DNA from: Microbacterium galbinum
GTDB lineage: Bacteria; Actinomycetota; Actinomycetes; Actinomycetales; Microbacteriaceae
Assembly: GCF_023101185.1 (NCBI RefSeq)
Contig: NZ_CP078077.1
Span: 1,703,630 to 1,767,629 of the forward strand
Direction: 5' to 3'
Length of the DNA stretch: 64,000 nucleotides
This document shows, in pieces, positions 33,176 through 41,288 of this stretch (positions are counted from its first letter, which is position 1; every line of letters starts with the position of its first letter). The translations under genes and the position numbers were made by a program. Below the pieces are notes generated by a model, which was not told the origin of the DNA, ran no database searches, and saw only the letters and a list, made by a program, of their open reading frames with translations.

Positions 33176-33218
33176 CGGGTGCGCCCCTGTTGCCCCCTCC
33201 GAGACAGGGGCGCACCCG
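33176..33218. terminator. Bidirectional terminator hairpin
   Basis: CGGGTGCGCCCCTGT / ACAGGGGCGCACCCG, a perfect 15-bp stem, between cebR and the convergent membrane-protein gene ending at 33224. Confidence 0.88.
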
Positions 33219-33223
33219 CGATT

Positions 33224-34276
33224 TCAGGGGCCGCCCAGGAGCGACGTGAAGAAGTCGCCGCCGAAGAGCGTCAGCGCGGTGACGCCGGCCGAGAGCAGAA
33301 CCACCCCCACGGTGCCCGCCACGGCCAGTACCGAGATGCCGTGCCCGCCGAGGCGCTGTCCTCGCAGTCCCACCGAGACGCCCGCGCGCGCCGCGATCTC
33401 GCCCGCGGCATCGTCGCGGTAGAGCTCGGTGCGTGCGGCGAACCGGCGGTGGAACTCCTCGGCGAGAACGAGCGCCGCGGACATGGTGGCGGGGCGATCG
33501 AAGCGCGTGCTCCCCGGCAGGTACACGTACAACCGGTCGGAGACGAGCTCGATCTCGGCGCCGCGTCCGAGGTCGAGCACGCGCGCCATCAGGTCGGGCG
33601 TGAAGACGTACAGAGCGTCGGTCTGGTAGCCCTCCGGCACGATCAGCCGGAACACCTTCGCGAACTCGCCCTCGAGCTCCATCCGGGCAGCGCCCCGGCC
33701 GAGGCCCAGCGTCGGGACGATGCTGCGTCGCCGGTTCGCCAGCACGATGTGCGGCACCGATGACGGCAGCGGCAGCTCGATGAACGCGAACGGTCTCTGC
33801 ACGGTCGCGCCCTCCTGACCGCGCGACAGCGAGTGATGGATGCCGAGCTCGAACGGCATCCGCGGATCGTCGCCCGCGACCACCGCGCGCTCCTGGCCGC
33901 GCAGCACGCGGGTGAAGGGAGCGCCGGGGCGGCGGGTGTGCTCGAGTCGATCCGCGTAGGCCCAGCCGTTCTGCCAGGCGAACGCCGCGATCTTCACGCG
34001 GCGGCTGAGGCCCACCGCGAACCACACGAATCCGACGGCCGCGAGCAGCGTGTAGCCGATCACGAACACCGCGAGGATCGGTGCGACGGCGAGGATGTCG
34101 GTGCGCCCGAGGAACCACAGACCCGCGAGCATCGCCGCCGCGAACAGCAGCACGACCACGAGCAGGAACACGAAGCGCCGGTGCAGCGGGGTCTTCGTGA
34201 TCCGCTCATAGGCGACGATGTCGCGGATGCCGGCGCTGCGCTGCAGCGGAGCGAGGTCGACGGCTACAGCGTCCAC
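33224..34276 (-). CDS. Membrane protein of unknown family
   Basis: 350 residues with two N-terminal membrane helices (FVFLLVVVLLFAAAMLAGLW and AVFVIGYTLLAAVGFVWFAV), a central soluble domain (FAWQNGWAYADRLEHTRRPG onward) and one C-terminal helix (VAGTVGVVLLSAGVTALTLF). I do not recognise the family; the pattern is loosely like DUF3137. The best start is GTG 34276, inside the end of the upstream gene (13-nt overlap), since no other initiation codon precedes the first helix. Second gene of a two-gene operon with the DUF1266-like gene. Confidence 0.68.
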   Translation of the reverse strand: MDAVAVDLAPLQRSAGIRDIVAYERITKTPLHRRFVFLLVVVLLFAAAMLAGLWFLGRTDILAVAPILAVFVIGYTLLAAVGFVWFAVGLSRRVKIAAFAWQNGWAYADRLEHTRRPGAPFTRVLRGQERAVVAGDDPRMPFELGIHHSLSRGQEGATVQRPFAFIELPLPSSVPHIVLANRRRSIVPTLGLGRGAARMELEGEFAKVFRLIVPEGYQTDALYVFTPDLMARVLDLGRGAEIELVSDRLYVYLPGSTRFDRPATMSAALVLAEEFHRRFAARTELYRDDAAGEIAARAGVSVGLRGQRLGGHGISVLAVAGTVGVVLLSAGVTALTLFGGDFFTSLLGGP

Positions 34277-35136
34277 GGCAGGGTCGCCCACGGACCGTTG
34301 CGCGTCTCGGTCGCCGCGGCCTTGAAGTCCGCCCATCCGTCGCCGAACTTCTCGAACGACTTCTCGTCGACGCGGCCGTCGGACCAGTGCATGACCCGGC
34401 CGGCGATGTAGCTGAGGCCGAAGTCGGCCCACGACGAGAACGCCGGCCGCGCCTCGACGTTGATCGCGTGGATGATCGACCGGGCTTCGGGTACGTCACC
34501 GTGTCCGAGCGCGACGCCCCAGGTCGCCATCGCGACGGCCTGGCCGATCGCGTACCCGTCAAGGGTCTGCACGAACAGACCCGGCGTCACGATGTCCTTA
34601 CCGACGCGCTTGCGCACCTCGGACTCGATGTACTCGATCGCGGTGATGAACGCCTTGGCGTCGCGCTTGTCGCCGCCCTCCTCGACGATGGCCGCCAGCC
34701 ATTCCTTCGCCTTCGGGACACGGCCGAGGCGCTCGGCGAGGGCGACGCGCACGGCGAGGTACAGCACCCAGACCTCGCGGCGGCGGCGCACCGTGGTGAG
34801 GCGTTCGATGTTCGACAGCCACTCCTCACGGGTGTGCACGCCCCACTGCTCGACGAGCACCGACTTCTCCGACGGGCCGAGGTCGCTCGCGGTCGGGTCG
34901 TTCCACGGGCCGGAGGGCAGATTGCGGATCTGCAGGAAGCCCAGGGCGATCTCGTTCGCCTCGGCATCCGACGTCGAGAATTTCTCGGAGGGCTTCACCT
35001 TGGCCGCGGGGATGATCCAGAGGATCAGGAAGAAGAGGGCCGCGGCGCCGACGATCGCCCACACCCACCACTGGCCGATCAGCCAGCCGACGATGGATCC
35101 GAGATCGTTGAGATCGACGGGCGCGAGACGGTGCAT
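34264..35136 (-). CDS. DUF1266-like membrane-anchored protein
   Basis: 290 residues. One membrane helix near the N-terminus (WVWAIVGAAALFFLILWIIP), then a cytoplasmic helical domain whose SSWADFGLSYIAGRVMHWSDG resembles DUF1266. The ATG at 35136 has GGAG 6-7 nt upstream. Divergent from the TetR gene, with a 16-bp palindrome in the shared promoter region, so it is probably the TetR target together with the overlapping downstream gene. Function unknown. Confidence 0.7.
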   Translation of the reverse strand: MHRLAPVDLNDLGSIVGWLIGQWWVWAIVGAAALFFLILWIIPAAKVKPSEKFSTSDAEANEIALGFLQIRNLPSGPWNDPTASDLGPSEKSVLVEQWGVHTREEWLSNIERLTTVRRRREVWVLYLAVRVALAERLGRVPKAKEWLAAIVEEGGDKRDAKAFITAIEYIESEVRKRVGKDIVTPGLFVQTLDGYAIGQAVAMATWGVALGHGDVPEARSIIHAINVEARPAFSSWADFGLSYIAGRVMHWSDGRVDEKSFEKFGDGWADFKAAATETRNGPWATLPWTL

Positions 35137-35160
35137 GGAGGCTCCCCAGAGATAATTAAA

Positions 35161-35191
35161 CTGAACGTACATTCAGCGAGTAATCTATAGT
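35161..35191. promoter_or_regulatory. TetR operator candidate and divergent promoter
   Basis: CTGAACGTACATTCAG (35161-35176) is a 16-bp palindrome with one mismatched pair; TATAGT (35186-35191) is a -10 for the TetR gene. The whole 35137-35243 gap is strikingly AT-rich for this genome. Confidence 0.65.
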
Positions 35192-35243
35192 ACGGGGACG
35201 CACATCGGTGCACATTCGGGGGCAACGGGGAAGTGAACTTCAC

Positions 35244-35921
35244 ATGGCGCGATCGGAAGACCAGAATCGACGTGCGCGCGAACGAGCCAAGGAGGTCATC
35301 CTCCAGGCGGCGATCGAGGTGTTCGAGGAGCGGGGCGTCTCCGGCGCCAGCATCGCCGAGATCACCAAGCGCGCCGGTGTCGCCCAGGGGCTCGTCAGCT
35401 ATCACTTCGGCGGCAAGGATCAGCTGATCGCCGCGGTCATCGACCGCTGGTTCATCACGCTCCTCGAGCTGCCGAGTGTCGAGGGCAGTCCCGACGAGGT
35501 GCTCGCCTCGATCATCGACAGCGTGTTCCAGGCGACGGCCTACGCCGTGCCGCTGCAGCGCGTCGTGCTCGCGATCCAGCAGCAGCCGGCCACGCACCGC
35601 CTCTTCGCCGAGTCCGAGGACCGCTTCAGCGAGCAGGTCACGATGGCCGAAGACGCGGTGCGCAACCTGTTCCGCGCGCGCGGCGCAGCCGATCCCGGGC
35701 TCGAAGAGGTCATGTTCCGCAGCGTGCTCGAGGGCGTGTTCGTGAAGTACTCGGTGTACCGCGACACGTATCCGCTCGAAGACGCCCGCCGCTGGGTGCG
35801 TCGGCTCTACGACCTGCCGGAGCCGACCGTGCCCCTGCCGCTCGCCGTCGCCCCGCACGAGGGTGAGCCGCGCCCCCGGGCTCGCGGCGGGGTGTGCGAG
35901 GGCGCCGGCTCCGAGGACTGA
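35244..35921 (+). CDS. TetR-family transcriptional regulator
   Basis: 225 residues. Helix-turn-helix VSGASIAEITKRAGVAQGLV then SYHFGGKDQLIAAVIDRW, a BetI-like signature, with a variable ligand domain. ATG 35244 follows GGGGAAG at 10 nt; a GTG 36 nt upstream is an alternative. The Arg/Gly-rich C-terminal tail (PRPRARGGVCEGAGSED) is probably disordered. Likely represses the divergent DUF1266/membrane-protein pair and itself through the palindrome at 35161-35176. Confidence 0.9.
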   Translation: MARSEDQNRRARERAKEVILQAAIEVFEERGVSGASIAEITKRAGVAQGLVSYHFGGKDQLIAAVIDRWFITLLELPSVEGSPDEVLASIIDSVFQATAYAVPLQRVVLAIQQQPATHRLFAESEDRFSEQVTMAEDAVRNLFRARGAADPGLEEVMFRSVLEGVFVKYSVYRDTYPLEDARRWVRRLYDLPEPTVPLPLAVAPHEGEPRPRARGGVCEGAGSED

Positions 35922-35939
35922 CGGTCTCTCGGGCGGGAC

Positions 35940-36068
35940 GCTTCGACAGGCTCAGCGACCCAGTTTCCGTAGGGGCCGGCTTCTGTAACGGGGACGCTTC
36001 GACAGGCTCAGCGACCCGGTTCCTCTAGGGCCCCGCATCTGGGCTGGGTCCCTGAGCCTGTCGAAGGG
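35940..36068. repeat. TTCGACAGGCTCAGCG palindromic repeats
   Basis: Two forward units (35940, 35996) and one inverted unit (GGTCCCTGAGCCTGTCGAAG, to 36066) in the convergent gap between the TetR and permease genes. Confidence 0.82.
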
Positions 36069-36086
36069 CCCACCCCGCAGCAACAC

Positions 36087-36127
36087 GAAGGTCCCGGATG
36101 CTTCGCGCCGAAGCATCCGGGACCTTC
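36087..36127. terminator. Bidirectional terminator hairpin
   Basis: GAAGGTCCCGGATGCTTCG / CGAAGCATCCGGGACCTTC, a perfect 19-bp stem with a CGC loop, between convergent genes ending at 35921 (+) and 36145 (-). Confidence 0.9.
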
Positions 36128-36144
36128 TGTCGTGCGGGCCGGGG

Positions 36145-37500
36145 TCAGGCCGGGTCGCCGCCCAGCGGACCGACGGGCTCGAGCGGCTTGGGGTCGTCGG
36201 CACCCGTCTTGCGCGCGCGGGCGATGAAGTTGCCCACGTGGTAGATCAGCAGCGCCGCGACGGTGCCGAGCACGATGCCGCCGAAGGCGAAGTCGCCCAG
36301 GTTCATCGAGAACCCGGCGATGCCGATCACGAGCGACACCGCGGCCGTGTACTGGTTCACCGGACGCGAGAAGTCGACGCGGCTGTCGACCCAGATCTTG
36401 ATGCCGATGATGCCGATGAGGCCGTAGAGCGCGGTGGTCGCGCCGCCCAGCACACCGGCGGGGATCGAGTTGAACACCTCGCCGACCTTGGGCGAGAAGG
36501 CGAGGAGGATCGCGAACAGACCCGCGACCCAGTAGACGGCGGTCGAGTAGACGCGGGTGGCGGCCATGACGCCGATGTTCTCGCCGTACGTCGTGGTTCC
36601 CGAGCCTCCGAAACCGCCGGCGATGGTCGTCGCGACACCGTCGGCGATGAGCGCGCGACCGGTCTGCTTGTTGACCGTCGGGTCCTCGGTCATGGTGGCG
36701 ACGCCGCGCACGTGGCCGATGTTCTCGGCGACGAGCACGAGCACGACGGGCAGGAACATCGCGATCGTCGACCAGGTGCCGGGGGCGACGAAGTCGGGGA
36801 ACTGGAAGTCGGGCAGGCCGACCCAGGATGCCTCGGCGATCAGCTCGTTCGGGGTCTTGCCGCCGCGCAGTTCGTTCGGCACGTCGAACGAGCCGTTGAA
36901 CGCCGCCCAGATGAAGCCGACGGCGACGCCGAGGAAGATCGAGATGCGGCCGAGGAATCCGCGGAACAGCACAGCGAACACGATGATCGCGACGAGGGTG
37001 ATCGTGGCGGTGACCGGGTCGAGGGTGAAGTTGTTCCACGCGGTCGGCGCGAGGTTGAAACCGATCAGGGCCACGATCGCGCCGGCGACGACCGGGGGCA
37101 TGAGCGCATCGACCCAGCGCAGGCCGGCGAACTGCACCACGAGACCGACGAGGGCGAGCAGGATGCCGACGGCCACCACACCCGCGAGCGCCGAACCCGT
37201 GCCGCCCGCGGCGACCGCGGCGGTGATCGGCGCGATGAACGCGAACGACGAGCCGAGGTAGCTGGGGAGGCGGTTCTTGGTGATCAGCAGGAAGAGCAGG
37301 GTGCCCACGCCGCTGAACAGCAGCGTGGTCGAGACGGGGAAGCCCGTCAGCGTGGGCACGAGGAACGTGGCGCCGAACATCGCGACGACGTGCTGCGCAC
37401 CGATCGCGATCGTGGCGGGCCAGTTCAGACGCTCTTCGGGGGCGACGACGGCGCCGGCTTCGACGGTGCGGCCGTTGCCGTGGATCTTCCACAGGGGCAT
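36145..37500 (-). CDS. NCS2 uracil/xanthine permease family transporter
   Basis: 451 residues, about 12-14 membrane segments. NCS2 landmarks: IAIGAQHVVAMFGATFLVP, SYLGSSFAFIAP, VVLVLVAENIGHVRGVATMT and GSGTTTYGENIGVMAATRV carrying substrate-site glutamates. Such proteins import uracil or xanthine with protons. GAGGAG lies 7 nt before the ATG 37500. Single gene next to purC; uracil (UraA/PyrP-like) is the more likely substrate from the TYGENIG motif, but xanthine cannot be excluded. Confidence 0.9.
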   Translation of the reverse strand: MPLWKIHGNGRTVEAGAVVAPEERLNWPATIAIGAQHVVAMFGATFLVPTLTGFPVSTTLLFSGVGTLLFLLITKNRLPSYLGSSFAFIAPITAAVAAGGTGSALAGVVAVGILLALVGLVVQFAGLRWVDALMPPVVAGAIVALIGFNLAPTAWNNFTLDPVTATITLVAIIVFAVLFRGFLGRISIFLGVAVGFIWAAFNGSFDVPNELRGGKTPNELIAEASWVGLPDFQFPDFVAPGTWSTIAMFLPVVLVLVAENIGHVRGVATMTEDPTVNKQTGRALIADGVATTIAGGFGGSGTTTYGENIGVMAATRVYSTAVYWVAGLFAILLAFSPKVGEVFNSIPAGVLGGATTALYGLIGIIGIKIWVDSRVDFSRPVNQYTAAVSLVIGIAGFSMNLGDFAFGGIVLGTVAALLIYHVGNFIARARKTGADDPKPLEPVGPLGGDPA

Positions 37501-37594
37501 GCGGGCTCCTCAGGGATTCGGGGTGGGGGAGTGCTGGAGCAACACTACCGATTCCTGAGTGTTCCCTGGGTGCCCTTCGTCTCGCGTGGGGGAC

Positions 37595-37665
37595 GCTTCG
37601 ACAGGCTCAGCGACCCAGCCACTGGGTCCCGGAGCCACTGGGTCCCTGAGCTTGTCGAAGGGTCC
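37595..37665. repeat. TTCGACAGGCTCAGCG palindromic repeat pair
   Basis: Forward unit from 37595 and inverted unit GGTCCCTGAGCTTGTCGAAG to 37660, in the gap between purC and the permease gene; may terminate purC. Confidence 0.82.
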
Positions 37666-37677
37666 CGCCCTGCCTGA

Positions 37678-38553
37678 CTACGCCCCGAGGCGGTCGATCA
37701 GTTCGCGGTAGCGGTCGGCCGTGCGCGAGACGATGTGCTCGGGCAGCGCGGGGGGTTCTCCCTGCTTGTCCCAGTGCGACGCCAGCCAGTCGCGCACGAT
37801 CTGCTTGTCGAAGCTCGCCATGCGCTGGCTCGGCGTGACGCCGGTGCGCCAAGCCTCGGCATCCCAGTACCGCGACGAATCGCTCGTGAGCACCTCGTCG
37901 GCCAGGCGCAGCGTGCCGTCGGCATCCGTGCCGAACTCGAACTTGGTGTCGGCGAGGATCAGACCCTTCTCCTCGGCGATGGCGGCCGCGCGCGTGTAGA
38001 GGTCGAGCGAGACGTCGCGCAGCTCGGCGGCGCGCGCTTCGCCCACCAGCTCGACGGTCTGCGCGAAGGTGATGTTCTCGTCGTGCTCGCCCATCGGAGC
38101 CTTGTACGCGGGGGTGAACAGCGGCTCGGGCAGGCGGTCGCCGTTGTTGAGCCCGGCGGGCAGCGGGATGCCGCAGACCGTGCCGCTCTCCTCGTATTCC
38201 GCCCAGCCGGAACCCGTGATGTAGCCGCGCACCACGCACTCGACGGGCAGCATCTCGAGGGACTGCGCGAGCATGGCGCGGTCGGCGACGGCATCCGGGA
38301 TCTCGCCCTCGGCGAGGTGGTTGGGGGTGTCGAGCTGCGCGAACCACCAGCGACTCAGCCGCGTGAGCAGGGCGCCCTTCTTCGGGATGCCGGGTGACAG
38401 CACGAAGTCGAACGCGCTGACGCGGTCGCTCGCCACGACCAGGATGCGCGTGTCGGCGGGATCCTCCGAGGCGTACAGGTCGCGGACCTTGCCCGAGTAG
38501 AGGTGACGCCAGCCGGGGATGCTCTGGGACGTGCTGTCTGCAGGAGTGCTCAC
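37678..38553 (-). CDS. purC: Phosphoribosylaminoimidazole-succinocarboxamide synthase
   Basis: 291 residues, the length of actinobacterial PurC, which joins aspartate to CAIR in purine synthesis. Motifs: HLYSGKVRDLYASED, VVASDRVSAFDFVL, VECVVRGYITGSGWAEY and LILADTKFEFGTD. GTG 38553 is preferred over an ATG 9 nt upstream because that ATG lies inside the -10 region (GATAAT, 38566-38561 minus), which would place the transcript start at the GTG. Not linked to the other pur genes. Confidence 0.93.
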   Translation of the reverse strand: MSTPADSTSQSIPGWRHLYSGKVRDLYASEDPADTRILVVASDRVSAFDFVLSPGIPKKGALLTRLSRWWFAQLDTPNHLAEGEIPDAVADRAMLAQSLEMLPVECVVRGYITGSGWAEYEESGTVCGIPLPAGLNNGDRLPEPLFTPAYKAPMGEHDENITFAQTVELVGEARAAELRDVSLDLYTRAAAIAEEKGLILADTKFEFGTDADGTLRLADEVLTSDSSRYWDAEAWRTGVTPSQRMASFDKQIVRDWLASHWDKQGEPPALPEHIVSRTADRYRELIDRLGA

Positions 38554-38566
38554 CTGCCCCATTATC
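38554..38566 (-). promoter_or_regulatory. -10 box for leaderless purC
   Basis: GATAAT (minus, 38566-38561) followed by 7 nt and GTG at 38553; TTGACA lies at 38592-38587, giving a rather long 20-bp spacer. Confidence 0.5.
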
Positions 38567-38648
38567 CCGGTCGCGCGACCGCGCCGTGTCAAGGGGAGTG
38601 GCGGATGCCGCGGCATCCGCGATGCTCTCCGCAACGAACGGAGGATGC

Positions 38649-38864
38649 ATGTCGGAGGAACTGTCGAAGGGTGACCGGGTGAGCTGGAACACCTCACAGG
38701 GGCGCACACGAGGAACCGTCGAGGAGAAGCGCACGAGGGACTTCGAGTTCGCGGGGCAGCATTTCACGGCGACGGCCGATGACCCGGCCTACATCGTGGA
38801 GTCGGAGAAGAGTGGTGATCGCGCCGCGCACAAGGGATCGGCTCTGCGGCGACTGAAGAGCTGA
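38649..38864 (+). CDS. DUF2945 (Tudor-like) small protein
   Basis: 71 residues. KGDRVSWNTSQGRTRGTVEE and ADDPAYIVESEKSGDRAAHK then GSALRRL are the hallmark of DUF2945/'hypervirulence-associated' SH3- or Tudor-like proteins of unknown role. GGAGG 6 nt before ATG 38649 marks the start. Upstream lies a perfect 20-bp palindrome made of GCGGATGCCG/CGGCATCCGC (38601-38620). Confidence 0.85.
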   Translation: MSEELSKGDRVSWNTSQGRTRGTVEEKRTRDFEFAGQHFTATADDPAYIVESEKSGDRAAHKGSALRRLKS

Positions 38865-38890
38865 CGGCGCGCCCCCGCGGCGCCGTCAGC
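38860..38890. terminator. Convergent terminator hairpin
   Basis: GCTGACGGCGC / GCGCCGTCAGC (11-bp stem) overlapping the stop of the DUF2945 gene and 10 nt from the end of the convergent TM2/Ltp gene. Confidence 0.7.
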
Positions 38891-38900
38891 CCGGTCGGTG

Positions 38901-39806
38901 TCAGTCGTTCAGGTGCGCGATCGCGTAATCCGCCTCTTCGGGCGTGAACTTCTCGCCGTACTCGCTGACGAGCTGGTCGCGGATCGCCGACGGTGACATG
39001 GCCATCGTCTCCTGGTAGGTCTTCGCCTTCTCGAGCGCGTTCGCGTTCCAGTCGGCGACCATCGTGTCGACCGCGTACTGCGCCGCCTCGGGCGAGAACT
39101 TCTCGCCGTACTCCGAGGTGAGCTGGTCGTAGATGCCGGCCTTGCTCATGTGCATGAAGTCGGAATAGGTCTCGGCCTTGGTCAGCGCCGAGGCGTACTC
39201 GGCGGGGACGGCCGGTGCCTCGGGCTCGGCCGGCGCCTCTTCTTCGACCGGCTCGGCGGATGCTTCTTCGACGGGCTCCTCGGCGGCGGTCGTCTCCTCG
39301 GGTGCGGCCGACTCGACCGGGGCCGAGACCGCGGGTCGGTCGGAGATCGGGCGCGACGACGCCTGCGAACCGTTGACGGCGCTGCTGACGATGCCGAGCG
39401 CGATCACGATGCCCGTCACGATCCAAGCGATCTTCTTGTGCTCCTCGTGCCCGGCGAGCGCGAACCCCTTCGAGTCGCGGGTCGAGTTCGTGAGCACCAG
39501 GATCAGGTCGATGAGTGCCCAGATGCCCAGGCCGCCGAACGTGACGAGCTTCAGGATGCCGGTGCCGACCTTGCCCAGGTAGAAGCGGTCGACGCCCAGC
39601 ACGCCCAGCAGCAGCGCGAGCAGCCAGGTCACGAGGAACGACTTCTCGCCGATCGCGACGGGCGGTGCGGCCGGGGCGGGGGAGCCCGCCGCCGGTGCGG
39701 GGTAGCCCGGGGCCGGGGCGCCGGGTGCGGGGTAGGCCGCCGTGGGTGCGGCGGGCAGCGGGGAGGGCGGGGGCGGGGGCGTGGAGCCCGTGTTGTCGAA
39801 AGTCAT
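38901..39806 (-). CDS. TM2-domain protein with two Ltp-type repeats
   Basis: 301 residues. Pro/Ala-rich N-tail (PAPGAPAPGYPAPAAG), then a TM2 domain of two membrane helices (FLVTWLLALLLGVLGVDRFY, LGKVGTGILKLVTFGGLG), a third helix (KKIAWIVTGIVIALGIVSSA), an acidic Ala/Glu/Pro linker, and two ~43-residue repeats ending in LTSEYGEKFSPEAAQYAV and LVSEYGEKFTPEEADYAI. Those are host-cell-surface Ltp-type repeats, best known from phage TP-J34 superinfection-exclusion lipoprotein Ltp. The Ltp part should face the cell exterior. A role in envelope function or phage defence is possible; the sequence does not decide. Confidence 0.85.
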   Translation of the reverse strand: MTFDNTGSTPPPPPSPLPAAPTAAYPAPGAPAPGYPAPAAGSPAPAAPPVAIGEKSFLVTWLLALLLGVLGVDRFYLGKVGTGILKLVTFGGLGIWALIDLILVLTNSTRDSKGFALAGHEEHKKIAWIVTGIVIALGIVSSAVNGSQASSRPISDRPAVSAPVESAAPEETTAAEEPVEEASAEPVEEEAPAEPEAPAVPAEYASALTKAETYSDFMHMSKAGIYDQLTSEYGEKFSPEAAQYAVDTMVADWNANALEKAKTYQETMAMSPSAIRDQLVSEYGEKFTPEEADYAIAHLND

Positions 39807-39988
39807 GACGAATCCTCGGTTCAAGGGGTGGGGACGGGGGTGGCGGATCGCGCCCTGGTCGGCGCTCGTCCATCACCTTCGCAGCCCCGCTCGGCCGGGG
39901 GTATCGGCCATCCGTCCACACCCGGGTACGCCGTTCGGCAGAGGCTTCTCGTGCCGTCCGGCAGGCGCGCGCGAGGCGCGCGGGGCAA

Positions 39989-40000
39989 TACGCTCGGTCT
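39989..40000 (+). promoter_or_regulatory. -10 box for leaderless histidine kinase
   Basis: TACGCT (39989-39994), 6 nt before the GTG at 40001, no Shine-Dalgarno sequence. Confidence 0.5.
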
Positions 40001-41266
40001 GTGTCGGCATCGAACCCCTCCTCAGCGCGCTCCCGCGGTCGCGCCGTGACGTACACGGCCGGGTCGATCGCGCTCCTGATCGTGGGCGCGGTGCTCGACA
40101 TCTGCGCCGTCGCCAACGTGCCCGGCGCCGCGACGTACCCGACCGTCGACGGGGCGGCCGGAGGCACCCTGCGGATCACCCCGGTGGGTGTGGGCATCGC
40201 CCTCTTCGCGATCGCCGCGTGGTTCACGGTGCTCTGGCGGCGGCGGCATCCGCTGGTCGTCGTGATCGCCGGTGGCGTGCTCGCCGTCGTCGGCACCTCG
40301 TATCTGCTGCTGCTGATCGGCGCCGTCGCGCTCATCCGTCAGAAGCCGACGAAGGTCGTGCCGATCGGCGCCGTCGTCGGCGGGAGCGTGCTGCTGTTCG
40401 CGCTGCGCGAGGCGTTGACGCCGTGGGGCGGGGCCCTGCCCTGGTTCCTCACGACCAGCATCGGCGCGGTCGACAGCGTCGAATGGAACGTCGCGGTGAT
40501 CGTCTGCGCGCTCGTGTCGCTCGGTATCGCCGCCGGGTCGGTGGCACTGACCCGCACGCGGGACCGCGCGGAGCGCAGCGAGCAGCGGGCGGCCGTGCAG
40601 ACGCAACGAGCCGACGTGCTCGCCGAGCAGACCGTGCGTCAGGCCGAGCGCGAGCGCATCGCCCGCGACATGCACGACGCCCTGGCCCACCGCCTCTCGG
40701 TGGTCTCGCTGCACGCCGGAGCGCTCGAGGCGGCGGCCGACGCGGGGGTGACCGGTCAGATGGCGAGGACCGTCCGCGAGCAGACCCACGCCGCACTGCA
40801 GGACATGCGCGGTCTGATCGGCGAGCTGCGCAGCGGATCGGATGCCGAGAGCTCCGCTCCCGCGACGATGCGGGCCGTCGGTGCCCTCGTCGCCGGTCTC
40901 CGCGGCGCGGGTCATGCGATCACCTCGCTGATCCTGATCGAGTCGCCCGAGCGTGCGGGCGCGCTCTTCGACGGCGCGGTGTTCCGGATCGTTCAGGAGT
41001 CGCTCACCAACGCCGTCAAGCACGCGCCGCGCGCACCGATCGACCTGATCGTGCAGGTCGCTCCCGAGTCGGGCGCGCGGATCCGCGTCGTGAATCCGGT
41101 CGGCGCCGGGGTGCCCGCGGGTGCGCCGGGGAGCATTCCGGGCGGAGGGAACGGCGTGCTCGGCATCCGCGAACGCGCCACGGCGCTCGGCGGCCAAGCC
41201 TGGATCGGCGCGTACGAGGGCTCGTTCATCGTCGACGTGACGCTGCCCTGGCAGGAGCGCGGCTGA
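40001..41266 (+). CDS. NarL-type sensor histidine kinase
   Basis: 421 residues. Four to five membrane helices in the first 185 residues with little extracellular sequence, a coiled linker, then the HisKA_3 dimerisation/phosphotransfer motif ERIARDMHDALAHRLSVVSL and an HATPase_c domain (RIVQESLTNAVKHAP; GGGNGVLGIRERATALGG). Phosphorylates the response regulator encoded 22 bp downstream. The signal is probably sensed in the membrane (intramembrane-sensing type, often envelope stress); target genes are unknown. Confidence 0.9.
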   Translation: MSASNPSSARSRGRAVTYTAGSIALLIVGAVLDICAVANVPGAATYPTVDGAAGGTLRITPVGVGIALFAIAAWFTVLWRRRHPLVVVIAGGVLAVVGTSYLLLLIGAVALIRQKPTKVVPIGAVVGGSVLLFALREALTPWGGALPWFLTTSIGAVDSVEWNVAVIVCALVSLGIAAGSVALTRTRDRAERSEQRAAVQTQRADVLAEQTVRQAERERIARDMHDALAHRLSVVSLHAGALEAAADAGVTGQMARTVREQTHAALQDMRGLIGELRSGSDAESSAPATMRAVGALVAGLRGAGHAITSLILIESPERAGALFDGAVFRIVQESLTNAVKHAPRAPIDLIVQVAPESGARIRVVNPVGAGVPAGAPGSIPGGGNGVLGIRERATALGGQAWIGAYEGSFIVDVTLPWQERG

Positions 41267-41276
41267 CCCGCGCCGA

Positions 41277-41288
41277 TATGCTCGGTGC
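41277..41288 (+). promoter_or_regulatory. -10 box for leaderless response regulator
   Basis: TATGCT (41277-41282), 6 nt before the GTG at 41289. The regulator may therefore have its own transcript in addition to read-through from the kinase gene. Confidence 0.45.
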
